Made by a program: the position numbers and the translations under genes. The notes under the pieces were generated by a model. That model was not told the DNA's origin and searched no databases. It saw nothing but the letters and a program-made list of their open reading frames with translations. Below, piece by piece: positions 10,379 through 18,911 of a stretch of 64,000 bases of DNA; position 1 is the first letter of the stretch; the number at the start of each line of letters is the position of its first letter. Source of the DNA: Pseudomonas indica NBRC 103045. GTDB lineage: Bacteria > Pseudomonadota > Gammaproteobacteria > Pseudomonadales > Pseudomonadaceae. The stretch covers positions 124,001 through 188,000 of the forward strand of contig NZ_BDAC01000009.1 of assembly GCF_002091635.1 (NCBI RefSeq), read 5' to 3'.

Positions 10379-10452
10379 GCGCCGGGAGGCGCAACCAGAA
10401 GTACAAGCAAAACACCGAAGTGAGCTTTGCACCTGAGTATCGGTTCAACTGC

Positions 10453-10483
10453 TTTGATATTGGATTGATAATCCAGTATCAAA
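10453..10483. repeat. AT-rich 14-bp inverted repeat
   Basis: TTTGATATTGGATT (10453-10466) and AATCCAGTATCAAA (10470-10483) form a stem broken only by one G-U, with a 3-nt loop. It stands out in a GC-rich background between pulA and the cre genes. It has no long T tract on either side, so it is more likely a protein site or repeat remnant than a terminator. The rest of 10384-10668 shows nothing recognisable. Confidence 0.5.
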
Positions 10484-10668
10484 ACCCGGCCGCAATCGAG
10501 ACCCGTCTCTCCCCATCCCGTTGCCCTCCAAACCCAGCTTTCCTTCAGCAGACAGTCCAACCGCAGGCCGGGACACCATCAAGGCGCCCCGCGGCGGAAA
10601 CAACGCCGCGACCCTCGCCGCCAGCCAATGCCCCACCCGCGCATCCTCCCGCAATCCCACATGCCCGC

Positions 10669-10971
10669 TCATGGCCGATGCATCCCACGCTGCATCAGCA
10701 GCGCCAGCAACAGGCCGACCTGGGCGAGGGCCACGCAGAGCGACAGGAAGGAGCGCACCGACGGATTGGCCGCGGCGCTCTCGACGCCGGTGAGCCACAG
10801 CCAGAACTCGCCGGGCAACACCTCCAGCGCCAGATGCGCCAAGGGTTTGCCGGTGAGCAGGAAGTTCTGAACCAAGCCCATCTCCCCGGCGAACATCAGC
10901 CCGACCAGGATCAGCGCCGCCACCATCAGGCCGAGGCCGAAGCACACACAGAATTCCAGCATCAGTTTCAT
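10669..10971 (-). CDS. Small conserved membrane protein downstream of creD
   Basis: Protein of 100 aa with two predicted transmembrane helices (about 5-27 and 75-95) and a short central region. I do not recognise a named family. It lies 21 nt after creD with its own GGAGGG ribosome site before ATG 10971, so it is probably the last gene of the creD transcript and under CreBC control. A role in the envelope response together with CreD is inferred only from position. Confidence 0.7.
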   Translation of the reverse strand: MKLMLEFCVCFGLGLMVAALILVGLMFAGEMGLVQNFLLTGKPLAHLALEVLPGEFWLWLTGVESAAANPSVRSFLSLCVALAQVGLLLALLMQRGMHRP

Positions 10972-10992
10972 CTCGATTCCCTCCGATCCGGG

Positions 10993-12336
10993 TCAGGCGG
11001 CGGTCGCCGGGCTCTTGCCCAGGCCATACCAGTCCAGTTTGCGGGTCAGCACCATCACTGCGGCGAGCAGGCCGAACACCAGCAGCGAGCCCATCAGCAG
11101 CGCGTAGTCCTCGGCGCTGAGCAGGCCATAGAGCATCCCGTACAGCGCCGCCAGGGCCGCCGCGAAAGCGCCGCCGCGCAATAGGCTGTGCAGCACGCTG
11201 CTGACGTAGAAGCCGATCAACAATACGCAGGCGCTGGCGGAAACGGCGTAGGCCAGCTCGAAGCCGATGTGCTCGGACAGCGACAACAGCAGCAGGTAGA
11301 AGAACGCCAGGGCCAGTCCGACCAGGCCGTATTGCACCGGGTGCACGGAGAGCCGTTTGAGCACCTCGAAGAGGAAGAAGCCGGCGAAGGTCAGAGCGAT
11401 GAACAGCAGCGCGTACTTGATCGCCCGGTCGGTCTTCAGGTACTGGTCCACCGGGTCGACGAAGCTGACACCGAAACGGCGATTGGCCAGCTCGTAGCAT
11501 TCGTTGCGGCGGGTGCAGTCACGCAGGACTTCCTCCAGGTTGGTGGCGAAGAAGCTGGTCTGCCAGCGCGCGCTGAAGCCAGCCCCGCTGATTTCACGCT
11601 CGTTCGGCAGGTAGCTGCCGACGAAGCTCGGATGCGGCCAGTCGGAACTCAGGCGTACCTGGGTCTCGCGGCCCACCGGCGTGACATCGAACTGGGACGT
11701 GCCTTGCAGGTGCAGGTCGAAGGCGAAGTCCAGCGCCTGCGCCTGGGCGCCGTCCAGCGCCAGCGGTGCATGCACACCGTTGCCGAGCATCTTGTCGCCG
11801 CTGCCCGGCTCGAAGTTGAACTGCCGGCCGTTCAAGCGCAGCTTGAGGTCGTTCTTGATGCCGCGGATATCGCTGATGCCCATCGCCAGGAAGGCCCGCT
11901 CGAAGCGGTAGTCCTCCAGGTGCTCGCTGATGCCGAAATGCTCCGGAATCTCGAAGCGCCCGCTGATCTGGTTGTTGCCGTGATAGAGCCGCGCCTGATA
12001 GATACCGCGATAGCGCAGCTCGGTCTTCATCTCTCCGTCGAGCACGAAGCGCTCCGGGAGAAAGTACAGGCGGTTGCGGATTTCCTTCTCGTCCAGGTAA
12101 CGCTGGCCGGTGGTCTCATGCACCTTCCACTCGCGCACCGTGCGGCGATAGGGCACCACCAGGATCGGCCCGGTGAGCTGCTGGCTGAAGCTGGAACTGC
12201 GGGCGATGTCTTCGACCACGCCGATACGCAGGCTCTGCCGCTCGCTGACCAGGCCATCGATCATCAACAGCGGGATCATCAAGAGAACGACCAGCACGAC
12301 GATGGCGCCGAGCTTGATCAAGAGATTTCGGTTCAT
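10993..12336 (-). CDS. creD: CreD inner membrane protein
   Basis: Protein of 447 aa. One N-terminal transmembrane helix (about 5-27) is followed by a large periplasmic domain (about 30-300) and a cluster of about five C-terminal helices (SVHPVQYGLVGLALAFFYLLLLSLSEHIGFELAY region), the CreD/COG4452 layout. CreD is the main target of the CreBC system and affects envelope integrity and beta-lactam response. ATG 12336 is preceded by AAGGAGAG at good spacing; the longer upstream frame (to 12675) crosses the small HTH gene and is rejected. Three 11-bp-spaced direct repeats lie 66-92 nt upstream and are candidate CreB sites. CreC and CreB are encoded just upstream on the same strand. Confidence 0.9.
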   Translation of the reverse strand: MNRNLLIKLGAIVVLVVLLMIPLLMIDGLVSERQSLRIGVVEDIARSSSFSQQLTGPILVVPYRRTVREWKVHETTGQRYLDEKEIRNRLYFLPERFVLDGEMKTELRYRGIYQARLYHGNNQISGRFEIPEHFGISEHLEDYRFERAFLAMGISDIRGIKNDLKLRLNGRQFNFEPGSGDKMLGNGVHAPLALDGAQAQALDFAFDLHLQGTSQFDVTPVGRETQVRLSSDWPHPSFVGSYLPNEREISGAGFSARWQTSFFATNLEEVLRDCTRRNECYELANRRFGVSFVDPVDQYLKTDRAIKYALLFIALTFAGFFLFEVLKRLSVHPVQYGLVGLALAFFYLLLLSLSEHIGFELAYAVSASACVLLIGFYVSSVLHSLLRGGAFAAALAALYGMLYGLLSAEDYALLMGSLLVFGLLAAVMVLTRKLDWYGLGKSPATAA

Positions 12337-12401
12337 GGGGCTCTCCTTGTTGGGAATGCGGAGAGCTTGGCGGGCGGGAATGGAGGGAGCGTGCGGCTTG
12401 T

Positions 12402-12428
12402 GTGGAGAGTGGATGGAGATTGTGTGGA
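12402..12428 (-). promoter_or_regulatory. Candidate CreB operator upstream of creD (three phased repeats)
   Basis: On the minus strand TCCAC-N6-TCCAT-N6-TCCAC (pentamers at 12424-12428, 12413-12417 and 12402-12406) gives three direct repeats at exact 11-bp spacing. The known cre-tag of CreB/BlrA regulons is TTCAC-N6-TTCAC, so spacing matches and each pentamer differs at one or two bases. It ends directly at the stop of the small HTH frame. Confidence 0.55.
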
Positions 12429-12653
12429 CTAGGGGAAATCGTCGACTTGCCAATACCCCCCTTTCGCCGGGCCGATACGCCGTAACCGTCCCTGATCGCG
12501 CAGCCTGCCGATCTGTTTTTCCACTGCTCGCGACGTCACACCAAGGCGCTCGGCCAAGGCACGGGCCGAAAGCCGGGGCTCGGCCCGCAAGAGTGCGAGG
12601 ATTTTCTCCGAACTTTCCTCCGAACTTTTCTCCGAACCTTCCACCATGGCCAT
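12429..12653 (-). CDS. Orphan winged-helix (HTH) mini-protein between creC and creD
   Basis: Frame of 74 aa. Residues 16-70 look like a winged helix (ILALLRAEPRLSARALAERL then GVTSRAVEKQIGRLRDQGRL, ending GGYWQVDDF). This resembles the C-terminal wHTH tail of AlbA_2/RecG-like or Fic-type regulators, which often carry a repetitive SEK linker. Here the N-terminus is just such a linker, encoded by three 12-bp repeats at 12604-12639. No clear ribosome site precedes ATG 12653, and a REP-like repeat abuts it. It could be a real small regulator or the detached end of a lost larger gene. Confidence 0.5.
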   Translation of the reverse strand: MAMVEGSEKSSEESSEKILALLRAEPRLSARALAERLGVTSRAVEKQIGRLRDQGRLRRIGPAKGGYWQVDDFP

Positions 12654-12688
12654 CGAACTGTAGGGGCGAATTCATTCGCCCTGCGACC

Positions 12689-14113
12689 CTACGGACCGAC
12701 CAGGGCCAGGACTACCTCTATCCCCTCTTCGACATTCGCTACCCGCAACTCGCCCCCATGCAACTCCGCCACTTCCTGCACGAAGTTCAGCCCCAGCCCC
12801 GTGCTCTTGCGGCCGCTGGCCGGGCGTGGGAGGGAATAGAAGCGTTCGGTCAGGCGCGGCAGGGCGTAGTCGGGGATCGCTGCGCCCTGGTTGAACAGGC
12901 GCAGCGTCACCCATTCCCCTTGGCGATCGACGCTGAAACGAATGCGCCCGCCAGCCGGGGTGAAGTCCAGGGCGTTGTCCAGCAGATTGGCCAGGGCCTG
13001 GCGCAGCAGGAAGCGTTCGCCACGCACGGCCAAACCGGCCGGAATGGCGTTTTCCACCTGGAATCCGCCGGCCTGGATACGCGCGGCCTGCGCTTGCAGC
13101 AGGTCGTCGGCCAGCTCGCGCAGTGGCACCGCGACGCGCTCTTCCAGGCCCTGGCGTTGTTCCACCTGGGCCAGGTTGAGCAGGCGTTCGATCAGTTGCT
13201 GCAGGCGCTCGCTCTCGCCGGCGATGTTGGCGACGAAGCGCTGCCGCTGCTCCGCCGGCATCTCGCCCTCGAGCAGTTCGGCGGCGCCACGGATCGCCGC
13301 CAGCGGGCTTTTCAGCTCGTGGGTCAGGGTGTGCACGTAGCGCTCCACGTAGGCCTTGCCTTCGAGCTGGGTACGCATGCGCTCCACGGCGTCGGCCAGT
13401 TGGCCCAGCTCGCCGCCGCTCACCGTCGGCAGTACCGCACGCTGCCCTTCGCTGACGGCCTGGGCATAGCGCGTCAGGCGGCGCAGCGAGCCGCTAAGCC
13501 ACCACGACAGCAATCCGCCGACCAGCAGGCCGAGGCCGATCAAGCCGCCGCCGAGCCAGGCCAGGCGTCGCTGCGAGCGCTCGACGTAGGGTTGTAGGGT
13601 GCGGTTCGGCTTGGCCACCGAGACCACGCCGATGATCCGCTCGCCGTCCTTGATCGGCGCCGCCACGTACATCACCGAGGAATCCGGGTCGCTCGGGTCC
13701 TCGCGGGTCGAGCGGGCGCCGTAGACGCCCTTGAGCGTCAGGTAGACGTCGTTCCAGCGCGAATAATCCTGGCCCACGGCCGAGCCACTGGAGTCCAGCA
13801 GGACGATGCCGGCGGCGTCGGTAACGTAGATGCGGTGGTTCACCGCTGTCTTCTGCACGCCCCAGATGGTCGCCCGGGGCTCGCGCAGGCCATAGGCACG
13901 CAGCAATTCGGGCAGGCGGCTTTCGGCGAGGGTGCCGTTCTTCAAGTCTTCGCGCAGCAGCTCGGCCAGCAGGTTGGCGGTGTCCACCAGGGTCTCTTCG
14001 GTGGACTGGCGCATGCCGGGGCGGATCTCGTCCATCACCGTATCGAGGACGAACCAGCCGGCCAGGCCGACGAAGAGGAAATAGGCGAGGAAGATGCGAA
14101 TGCCGAGCGGCAT
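12689..14113 (-). CDS. creC: Sensor histidine kinase CreC
   Basis: Protein of 474 aa, inner membrane. TM1 (about 5-24) and TM2 (about 184-206) flank a periplasmic sensor domain; a HAMP linker (about 207-258), a HisKA domain with phosphoacceptor H265 in THELKSPLAAIRGA, and an HATPase_c domain (NLLDNALDF, TGLGLNFVQEVAELHGG) follow. It phosphorylates CreB in response to envelope, fermentation or beta-lactam stress (PBP4 inhibition in P. aeruginosa, where the system is also called BlrAB). Its ATG overlaps the creB stop by one base (TGATG), so the two are translationally coupled. Confidence 0.93.
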   Translation of the reverse strand: MPLGIRIFLAYFLFVGLAGWFVLDTVMDEIRPGMRQSTEETLVDTANLLAELLREDLKNGTLAESRLPELLRAYGLREPRATIWGVQKTAVNHRIYVTDAAGIVLLDSSGSAVGQDYSRWNDVYLTLKGVYGARSTREDPSDPDSSVMYVAAPIKDGERIIGVVSVAKPNRTLQPYVERSQRRLAWLGGGLIGLGLLVGGLLSWWLSGSLRRLTRYAQAVSEGQRAVLPTVSGGELGQLADAVERMRTQLEGKAYVERYVHTLTHELKSPLAAIRGAAELLEGEMPAEQRQRFVANIAGESERLQQLIERLLNLAQVEQRQGLEERVAVPLRELADDLLQAQAARIQAGGFQVENAIPAGLAVRGERFLLRQALANLLDNALDFTPAGGRIRFSVDRQGEWVTLRLFNQGAAIPDYALPRLTERFYSLPRPASGRKSTGLGLNFVQEVAELHGGELRVANVEEGIEVVLALVGP

Positions 14114-14793
14114 CAGGCGCGCTCCGGGTCGTAGCTGTAGCCAAGGCCGCGGTGGGTCTGGATTGGCTCGGCCTCGGCGGCGACCTGGCGCAGCTTGGCG
14201 CGCAGGCTCTTGATGTGGCTGTCGATGTTGCGCTCGTAGCCGGCGTCGGCGGGCACACCCACGGCGTCGAGCAACTGCTCGCGGCTGAACACCCGTTGCG
14301 GCTGGCCGAGCAGCGCCTGCAACAGGCGGAACTCATGGCGAGTCAGACCGAGCGGCTGGCCATGGTAGTGGATCAGGAAACGCGCCTCTTCGACCTGGAA
14401 CGGACCGTTCGGCGTCGCCGGTTCCGCCCTTGGCGCGACCCGCTTGAGGATCGCCTTGACCCTGGCCGCCACCTCGCGCGGGCTGAACGGCTTCACCACG
14501 TAATCGTCGGCACCGATCTCCAGGCCCACCACGCGGTCGATCTCGCCGTCACGGGCGGTGAGGAAGATCACCGGCACGTCCGAGAACCGCCGCAGCCGCT
14601 TGCAGGCTTCGAAGCCGCTGATATCGGGCAGGCCGACGTCGAGGATCAGCAGGTCCGCCGGCGTCGCCTCCTGGAAGGCCAGCGCCTCGCCGGCGAGGCT
14701 CAGCCAGGTGGTGCGAAAGCCCTCGGCCTGGAGGGCATAGACCAGGGTATCGGCGATGGCGGCTTCGTCTTCGACGATGAGAATGTGCGGCAT
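14113..14793 (-). CDS. creB: Response regulator CreB (OmpR family)
   Basis: Protein of 226 aa. A receiver domain (1-120) with D52 as phosphorylation site in LLILDVGLPD, T79 and K101 (VVKPF) is followed by a trans_reg_C winged helix (about 130-225). It is the partner of CreC, encoded immediately downstream with a one-base overlap, and should activate creD. First gene of the minus-strand creBC operon. Confidence 0.93.
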   Translation of the reverse strand: MPHILIVEDEAAIADTLVYALQAEGFRTTWLSLAGEALAFQEATPADLLILDVGLPDISGFEACKRLRRFSDVPVIFLTARDGEIDRVVGLEIGADDYVVKPFSPREVAARVKAILKRVAPRAEPATPNGPFQVEEARFLIHYHGQPLGLTRHEFRLLQALLGQPQRVFSREQLLDAVGVPADAGYERNIDSHIKSLRAKLRQVAAEAEPIQTHRGLGYSYDPERA

Positions 14794-14917
14794 GGGCGTC
14801 CTGCGGATGCGACGGATTGGCGGGGAGACTGCGGCAGGGCGGAACGGGCGTCAAGCCGCCCGGCTGATCGCTCCGGGCGGTAGGCGAATGAATGTGCACA
14901 CGGCACCCGCCCGCTTT

Positions 14918-15030
14918 TTGTAGGAGCCAGCTCTGCTGGCGAAGCTGCTGTGATGGCCCCTTTCGCGAGCAAAGCTCGCTCCTACCAAGAATGAAACCCG
15001 CCCGAGGCGAATTCATTCGCCCGACGAAGC
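14918..15030. repeat. Two short REP-type repeats between the chemoreceptor gene and creB
   Basis: TAGGAGCCAGCTCTGCTGGC (from 14922) is a member of the family also found at about 45120 and 45260. GAGCAAAGCTCGCTCCTAC and GGCGAATTCATTCGCC (15008-15023) belong to the same class of palindromic intergenic repeats that recurs at 12662, 20240-20290 and 45043-45240. Confidence 0.7.
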
Positions 15031-15039
15031 CAGGGACAA

Positions 15040-17070
15040 CTAACCCAGCCGGAACCGCCCGGTATTGCGCTCCAGCACCTCGCTGCCCCGGCGCAGTTGC
15101 TCGGCGGCTTCGCTGACCGCCTGGGCCCCGGCCAGCAGGTGGCTGGCGGCCTGGTCGACCTGCTGGATGTTGCCGCTCACCTCGTCGGCGGTGGCCGCCT
15201 GCTGTTCGGCGGCGGTGGCGATCTGGGCCAGGCGGTCGCTGACCCGCTGCACCGCCTCGGCGATGCTGTCCAGGTCCTCCCCCATGGCCAGCACGCTGCC
15301 GACATCGGTTTCGGCCTGGCGGAAGGCGTCTTCCATCAGGCCGACGGCCTCGCCAACCACTTTCTGCAGGTCCTCGACCGTCTTGCCGATTTCCTGGGTG
15401 GAGTCCTGGGTCCGCTGCGACAGGCTACGCACCTCGTCGGCGACCACAGCGAAGCCGCGCCCCTGCTCGCCAGCACGGGCGGCTTCGATGGCGGCGTTGA
15501 GGGCGAGCAGGTTGGTCTGCTCGGCGATGCCCTTGATCACATCGACGATGCGGTTGATCTGCTGGGTCTGCTCGCGCAGCTTCTGCAACGTGGCCGTGGT
15601 ATCGCCCAGCCGCGCGCTGAGCTGGCGCATGCTGGCGCTGGTGCGGGCGCTGCGCTGGTTGCTCTGCACGGCTATCTCGCGGGTCTGCCCGGCGTCGGCG
15701 GCGGCCTGCTCGCAGCTTTCCGCCACACTCTGCGCGGTGGCCGCCAACTGGGTTGCCGCGGTGGCGATCTGGCTCACCTGGCCCTGCTGCTGTTCCACTG
15801 CCCCGAGGGAGTCCTGGGCCTGGGCGTTGAGCAGCTGCACCGTGCCGCCCAGTTGCCGGCTTTCCGTGTTGACGCCCTCCAGCGACTCGCGCAACTGCGC
15901 CACCGCCGTGTTCAGCGAGGCGGCGATCCCGGCCAGCTCGTCCTGGCCCTGCACCGCCACACGCACGCTCAGGTCACCGGCACGCAAGCCCTCCGCCGCC
16001 GCCGTGATACTCGCCGTGCTGCGCTGAATCGAGGCGTTCAGGCAGAACAGCACGTACAGCGCCAGCAGGGTCAGGACAGTGAAGGCCGCCACCACTTCGA
16101 CCAGCACCGCCCTGTCCTCGTCCCGGTAGCCGGCGACCCGCTGGTCGAATTCGCCGAAGAGTGCCTGCTCGAAGCCCCGCAGGTCGCCTTCGAGCTGCTC
16201 CACTGCCTGGATGAATGCCTCGGGAGTCAGGGCGATGGGGTTGCTGTCGAACATCTCGCGGTCGATCCGTTCGAGAAAGCGGTCGAGCCCGCCCTGGGCC
16301 CTGTCGCCGGGCTCCCGCAGGGAAGCGGCTACCGCCGGCGCCTCCCGCTCCAGGGTGGTACGCACCTTGTGCAACTGTGCGCGCGACTCTTCCAGCGCCC
16401 GGCGCAGGTCGCGGATCACCACCCGGCTCTGCAAAGTGAAATGCTGGGACACCACCGCACCGTGCCCCTGGCTGGCGAAGCTGCCGAGGTTTTCCAGCAG
16501 GCGCGGCAGGCTCGCGGTGAGCTGCTCCATCATCAGGTAGGTATCGAGCTTCGGATCGAGGATCAGGCCGCTGTCGGTGGCCACCTGCTCGCGTAACGCC
16601 GTCAGTTGCAGCAGTACCTTTTGGTAACGCTCCAGGGCATCCGGTAGCGCCATCCGGCCCACGGCCTCGACCGCCAGCTCACCGCGCATCCCCTGTAACG
16701 CCTCCAGTTGCCGCGTCGCCGCGTCACCCAGCGGCTCGCGCTGCAAGGTCGCCTGGACCTGGGCCAGGGCCTCGTCCAAGGCGCCCGCGCGCTGGGTCAG
16801 CAGGGCTTCGGCCTGTTTCTCGGTCCCCTTCCAGCGGGCGAACAGGGTGCGCTGCTCCAGCAGCGCCTTCTGCACGTCGCTCAGTACCTGCACCGTGTGC
16901 ATGCCGGCGCGTTCCTGGTCCATCAGCGAAAGCCGTTCGACATGGTCGCTGACGATGGTCCAGAGCGCGTAGCCCATGGGCAGCAGGAAGAGCAGGAAAA
17001 CCAGTTGGAATTTGCGCGCGAAGCTGAAGCGTTCGAGAAGACGTACGCCCGGCTTGAGTACTCCAGTCAT
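15040..17070 (-). CDS. Methyl-accepting chemotaxis protein
   Basis: Protein of 676 aa, inner membrane. TM1 (about 18-40) and TM2 (about 325-347) flank a long, helical periplasmic domain of about 280 residues. It contains the [19 protein letters not shown] signature seen in chemoreceptors with all-helical, nitrate-sensing-like ligand domains. HAMP (about 350-400) and the cytoplasmic signalling hairpin follow; the conserved tip [20 protein letters not shown] shows it talks to CheA/CheW. The chemoeffector cannot be told from sequence. It is monocistronic. Confidence 0.9.
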   Translation of the reverse strand: MTGVLKPGVRLLERFSFARKFQLVFLLFLLPMGYALWTIVSDHVERLSLMDQERAGMHTVQVLSDVQKALLEQRTLFARWKGTEKQAEALLTQRAGALDEALAQVQATLQREPLGDAATRQLEALQGMRGELAVEAVGRMALPDALERYQKVLLQLTALREQVATDSGLILDPKLDTYLMMEQLTASLPRLLENLGSFASQGHGAVVSQHFTLQSRVVIRDLRRALEESRAQLHKVRTTLEREAPAVAASLREPGDRAQGGLDRFLERIDREMFDSNPIALTPEAFIQAVEQLEGDLRGFEQALFGEFDQRVAGYRDEDRAVLVEVVAAFTVLTLLALYVLFCLNASIQRSTASITAAAEGLRAGDLSVRVAVQGQDELAGIAASLNTAVAQLRESLEGVNTESRQLGGTVQLLNAQAQDSLGAVEQQQGQVSQIATAATQLAATAQSVAESCEQAAADAGQTREIAVQSNQRSARTSASMRQLSARLGDTTATLQKLREQTQQINRIVDVIKGIAEQTNLLALNAAIEAARAGEQGRGFAVVADEVRSLSQRTQDSTQEIGKTVEDLQKVVGEAVGLMEDAFRQAETDVGSVLAMGEDLDSIAEAVQRVSDRLAQIATAAEQQAATADEVSGNIQQVDQAASHLLAGAQAVSEAAEQLRRGSEVLERNTGRFRLG

Positions 17071-17245
17071 GCTGACACCTCAACGAATCCGGTACCGCGC
17101 CATCCGGGCCGCGGGAGAAAGGGACACGAAGCAAGAAACAGGCCGATTGCCATCATAGCTATCGGCCGTTTCCGAGGTTTCTGGAGTGAGAATAGGTTCT
17201 CTATGGAAAACCGACCGGGCGCGGCGATTCACATACAGAGCAGCT

Positions 17246-17758
17246 TCAGCATTGTGGCTTGCCGGCAGTGAACTTGCGGGCCGGGTCTACCGCCGCATCG
17301 AACTCGCGCAGCGCCTTGGCACCGATCAGTACCGGATAGTTGAAGGCGCTGCGGTCGGTCAGGTTGGCCTCGATAACGCGCCGCTCACCGCCCAGGCAGA
17401 CTTCCAGGTCGATCACCGGGCGGCGGGAGATTTCGGCCTTGTCGCCTTCTTCGTCGTCTTCCTCGTCGGCGCGGTTCTTGATCTTGCTGATCCGCGCCAG
17501 GCGGTGTTCGTAGAGGGTGTCGTCGGCCCTCTTCCCGGCCAGGCGGAAACGCACCCAGTCCTCGCCGTCGCGCTCGAAGCGCTCGATATCCTTGGCCGAC
17601 AGCGACGCGGTGCGGGCGCCGGTGTCCATCTTCGCCTTCATGACCTGGCCGATCTCAGGCAGGCGGACATACTCGTAGCGCCCATAGAGGGTGGGGTCCT
17701 TGGCGGCGAAGGCGGTCAACGGCAACAACAGGCAGGCGGACAGAAAAACGTGCTTCAC
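17246..17758 (-). CDS. Exported retropepsin-like / RimK-associated 'Zn protease' family protein (PF05618)
   Basis: Protein of 170 aa from a GTG start. The signal peptide VKHVFLSACLLLPLTAFA appears only with this start, and GGGGGAA lies upstream. The in-frame ATG at 17890 would place the signal peptide 44 residues inside the protein and is rejected. The mature domain has MKAKMDTGARTASLSA, the DTGA motif of retropepsin-like aspartic folds (Pfam PF05618, named as ATP-dependent Zn protease), and an acidic linker EEDDEEGD. Probable periplasmic role; no proven substrate. The gene is divergent from the acyltransferase gene. Confidence 0.75.
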   Translation of the reverse strand: MKHVFLSACLLLPLTAFAAKDPTLYGRYEYVRLPEIGQVMKAKMDTGARTASLSAKDIERFERDGEDWVRFRLAGKRADDTLYEHRLARISKIKNRADEEDDEEGDKAEISRRPVIDLEVCLGGERRVIEANLTDRSAFNYPVLIGAKALREFDAAVDPARKFTAGKPQC

Positions 17759-17901
17759 GAAGGGTTCCCCCAAATTCAAGCGACAGTGGCTAGGACCCGG
17801 ACCCTGGTGAATCGTTCGGCCGCCGGTCGCGGCGCCGCTTCGCTTGGTCTCGGGCGTGAGCCTGCTTATCATGGGCCGCCCGCGCACCACAAGGAGTTGC
17901 C

Positions 17902-18789
17902 ATGCGCCGCCCGTTGACCGGCCTCGTCGTCATCCTGCTGCTGTTGCTCAACACCCTGGTTCTCATCGGTCCGATGATGCTGCTCGCCCTGCTCAAGCTG
18001 GTGCTGCCCGGCCAGCGCCTGCGCGATCTCTGCTCGCGGGACGTGATGTGGATCGCCGAGACCTGGGCGGAAATCGACAAGCTGATCTTCGCCACCTTCA
18101 CCCCGACGGTCTGGGATATCCGCGGCGGCGAGAACCTGCGTCAGGACACTTCCTACCTGGTGATCAGCAACCACCAGTCCTGGGTCGATATCCCGGCGCT
18201 GGTCCAGGCATTCAACCGCAAAACGCCCTACTTCAAGTTCTTCCTGAAGAAGGAGTTGATCTGGGTGCCCTTCCTCGGTCTCGCCTTCTGGGCGCTGGAC
18301 TACCCGTTCATGAAGCGCTATTCCAAGGCCTTCCTGGAAAAGAATCCGCATCTGAAAGGCAAGGACCTGGAAATTACCAAGACCGCCTGCGAGCGCTTCA
18401 AGCGCATGCCGGTGACGGTGGTGAACTACCTGGAAGGCACCCGCTTCACCCCGGCCAAGCAGGCCCAGCAAGGCTCGCCCTATCGGTACCTGCTCAAGCC
18501 CAAGGCAGGCGGCGTGGCCTTCGTGCTGGCCGCCCTCGGCGAGCAACTCGACGCCATCCTCGATGTCACCCTGGTCTACCCGGAAGGCCGCATTCCCGGC
18601 TTCTGGGACCTGGCCAGCGGACAGGTTTCCAAGGTGATCGTCGACATCCACACCCGGTCGCTGGACCCGGCACTGTGGAGCGGCGATTACGAAAACGACC
18701 CGGAATTCCGCCAGTTCGTGCAGGGCTGGGTGTCGAAGCTGTGGGAAGAGAAGGACGCCCGCATCGGAGCGCTACGCGCGGAGTCATAG
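17902..18789 (+). CDS. Lysophospholipid acyltransferase (PlsC/YihG-like)
   Basis: Protein of 295 aa with an N-terminal membrane helix (about 5-33). PlsC family motifs are present: NHQSWVDIP with the catalytic H91-x4-D96, and EGTRFTP (E178-R181) that binds phosphate of the acyl acceptor. It should transfer acyl groups to lysophospholipid (1-acyl-glycerol-3-phosphate or similar) at the inner membrane; closest by motif to the YihG branch. AAGGAG precedes the ATG. It converges on fdhA across a hairpin at 18846-18894. Confidence 0.88.
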   Translation: MRRPLTGLVVILLLLLNTLVLIGPMMLLALLKLVLPGQRLRDLCSRDVMWIAETWAEIDKLIFATFTPTVWDIRGGENLRQDTSYLVISNHQSWVDIPALVQAFNRKTPYFKFFLKKELIWVPFLGLAFWALDYPFMKRYSKAFLEKNPHLKGKDLEITKTACERFKRMPVTVVNYLEGTRFTPAKQAQQGSPYRYLLKPKAGGVAFVLAALGEQLDAILDVTLVYPEGRIPGFWDLASGQVSKVIVDIHTRSLDPALWSGDYENDPEFRQFVQGWVSKLWEEKDARIGALRAES

Positions 18790-18845
18790 GCAGCATCGGG
18801 GTTGTAGGGGCCAGTTCGCGCGGGGTTGGAGCTGAGAAATAGCAG

Positions 18846-18894
18846 AAGCCACAAGCCAGAGCGTAGAACCACTCCGGCTTGCAGCTTGTGGCTT
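18846..18894. terminator. Long hairpin between convergent genes
   Basis: AAGCCACAAGC (18846-18856) and GCTTGTGGCTT (18884-18894) form a perfect 11-bp stem with a 27-nt loop. It lies between the convergent acyltransferase gene and fdhA. The T tracts are poor, so it is a likely but unproven bidirectional terminator. Confidence 0.5.
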
Positions 18895-18911
18895 AGCGCT
18901 TGCCGCTGCTT

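Noticed and set aside
10445-10672. 75-residue minus-strand frame whose ATG overlaps the stop of the small creD-linked gene
   Set aside because: The ATGA overlap is suggestive, but residues look random and the frame ends in the AT-rich inverted repeat; no family resemblance.
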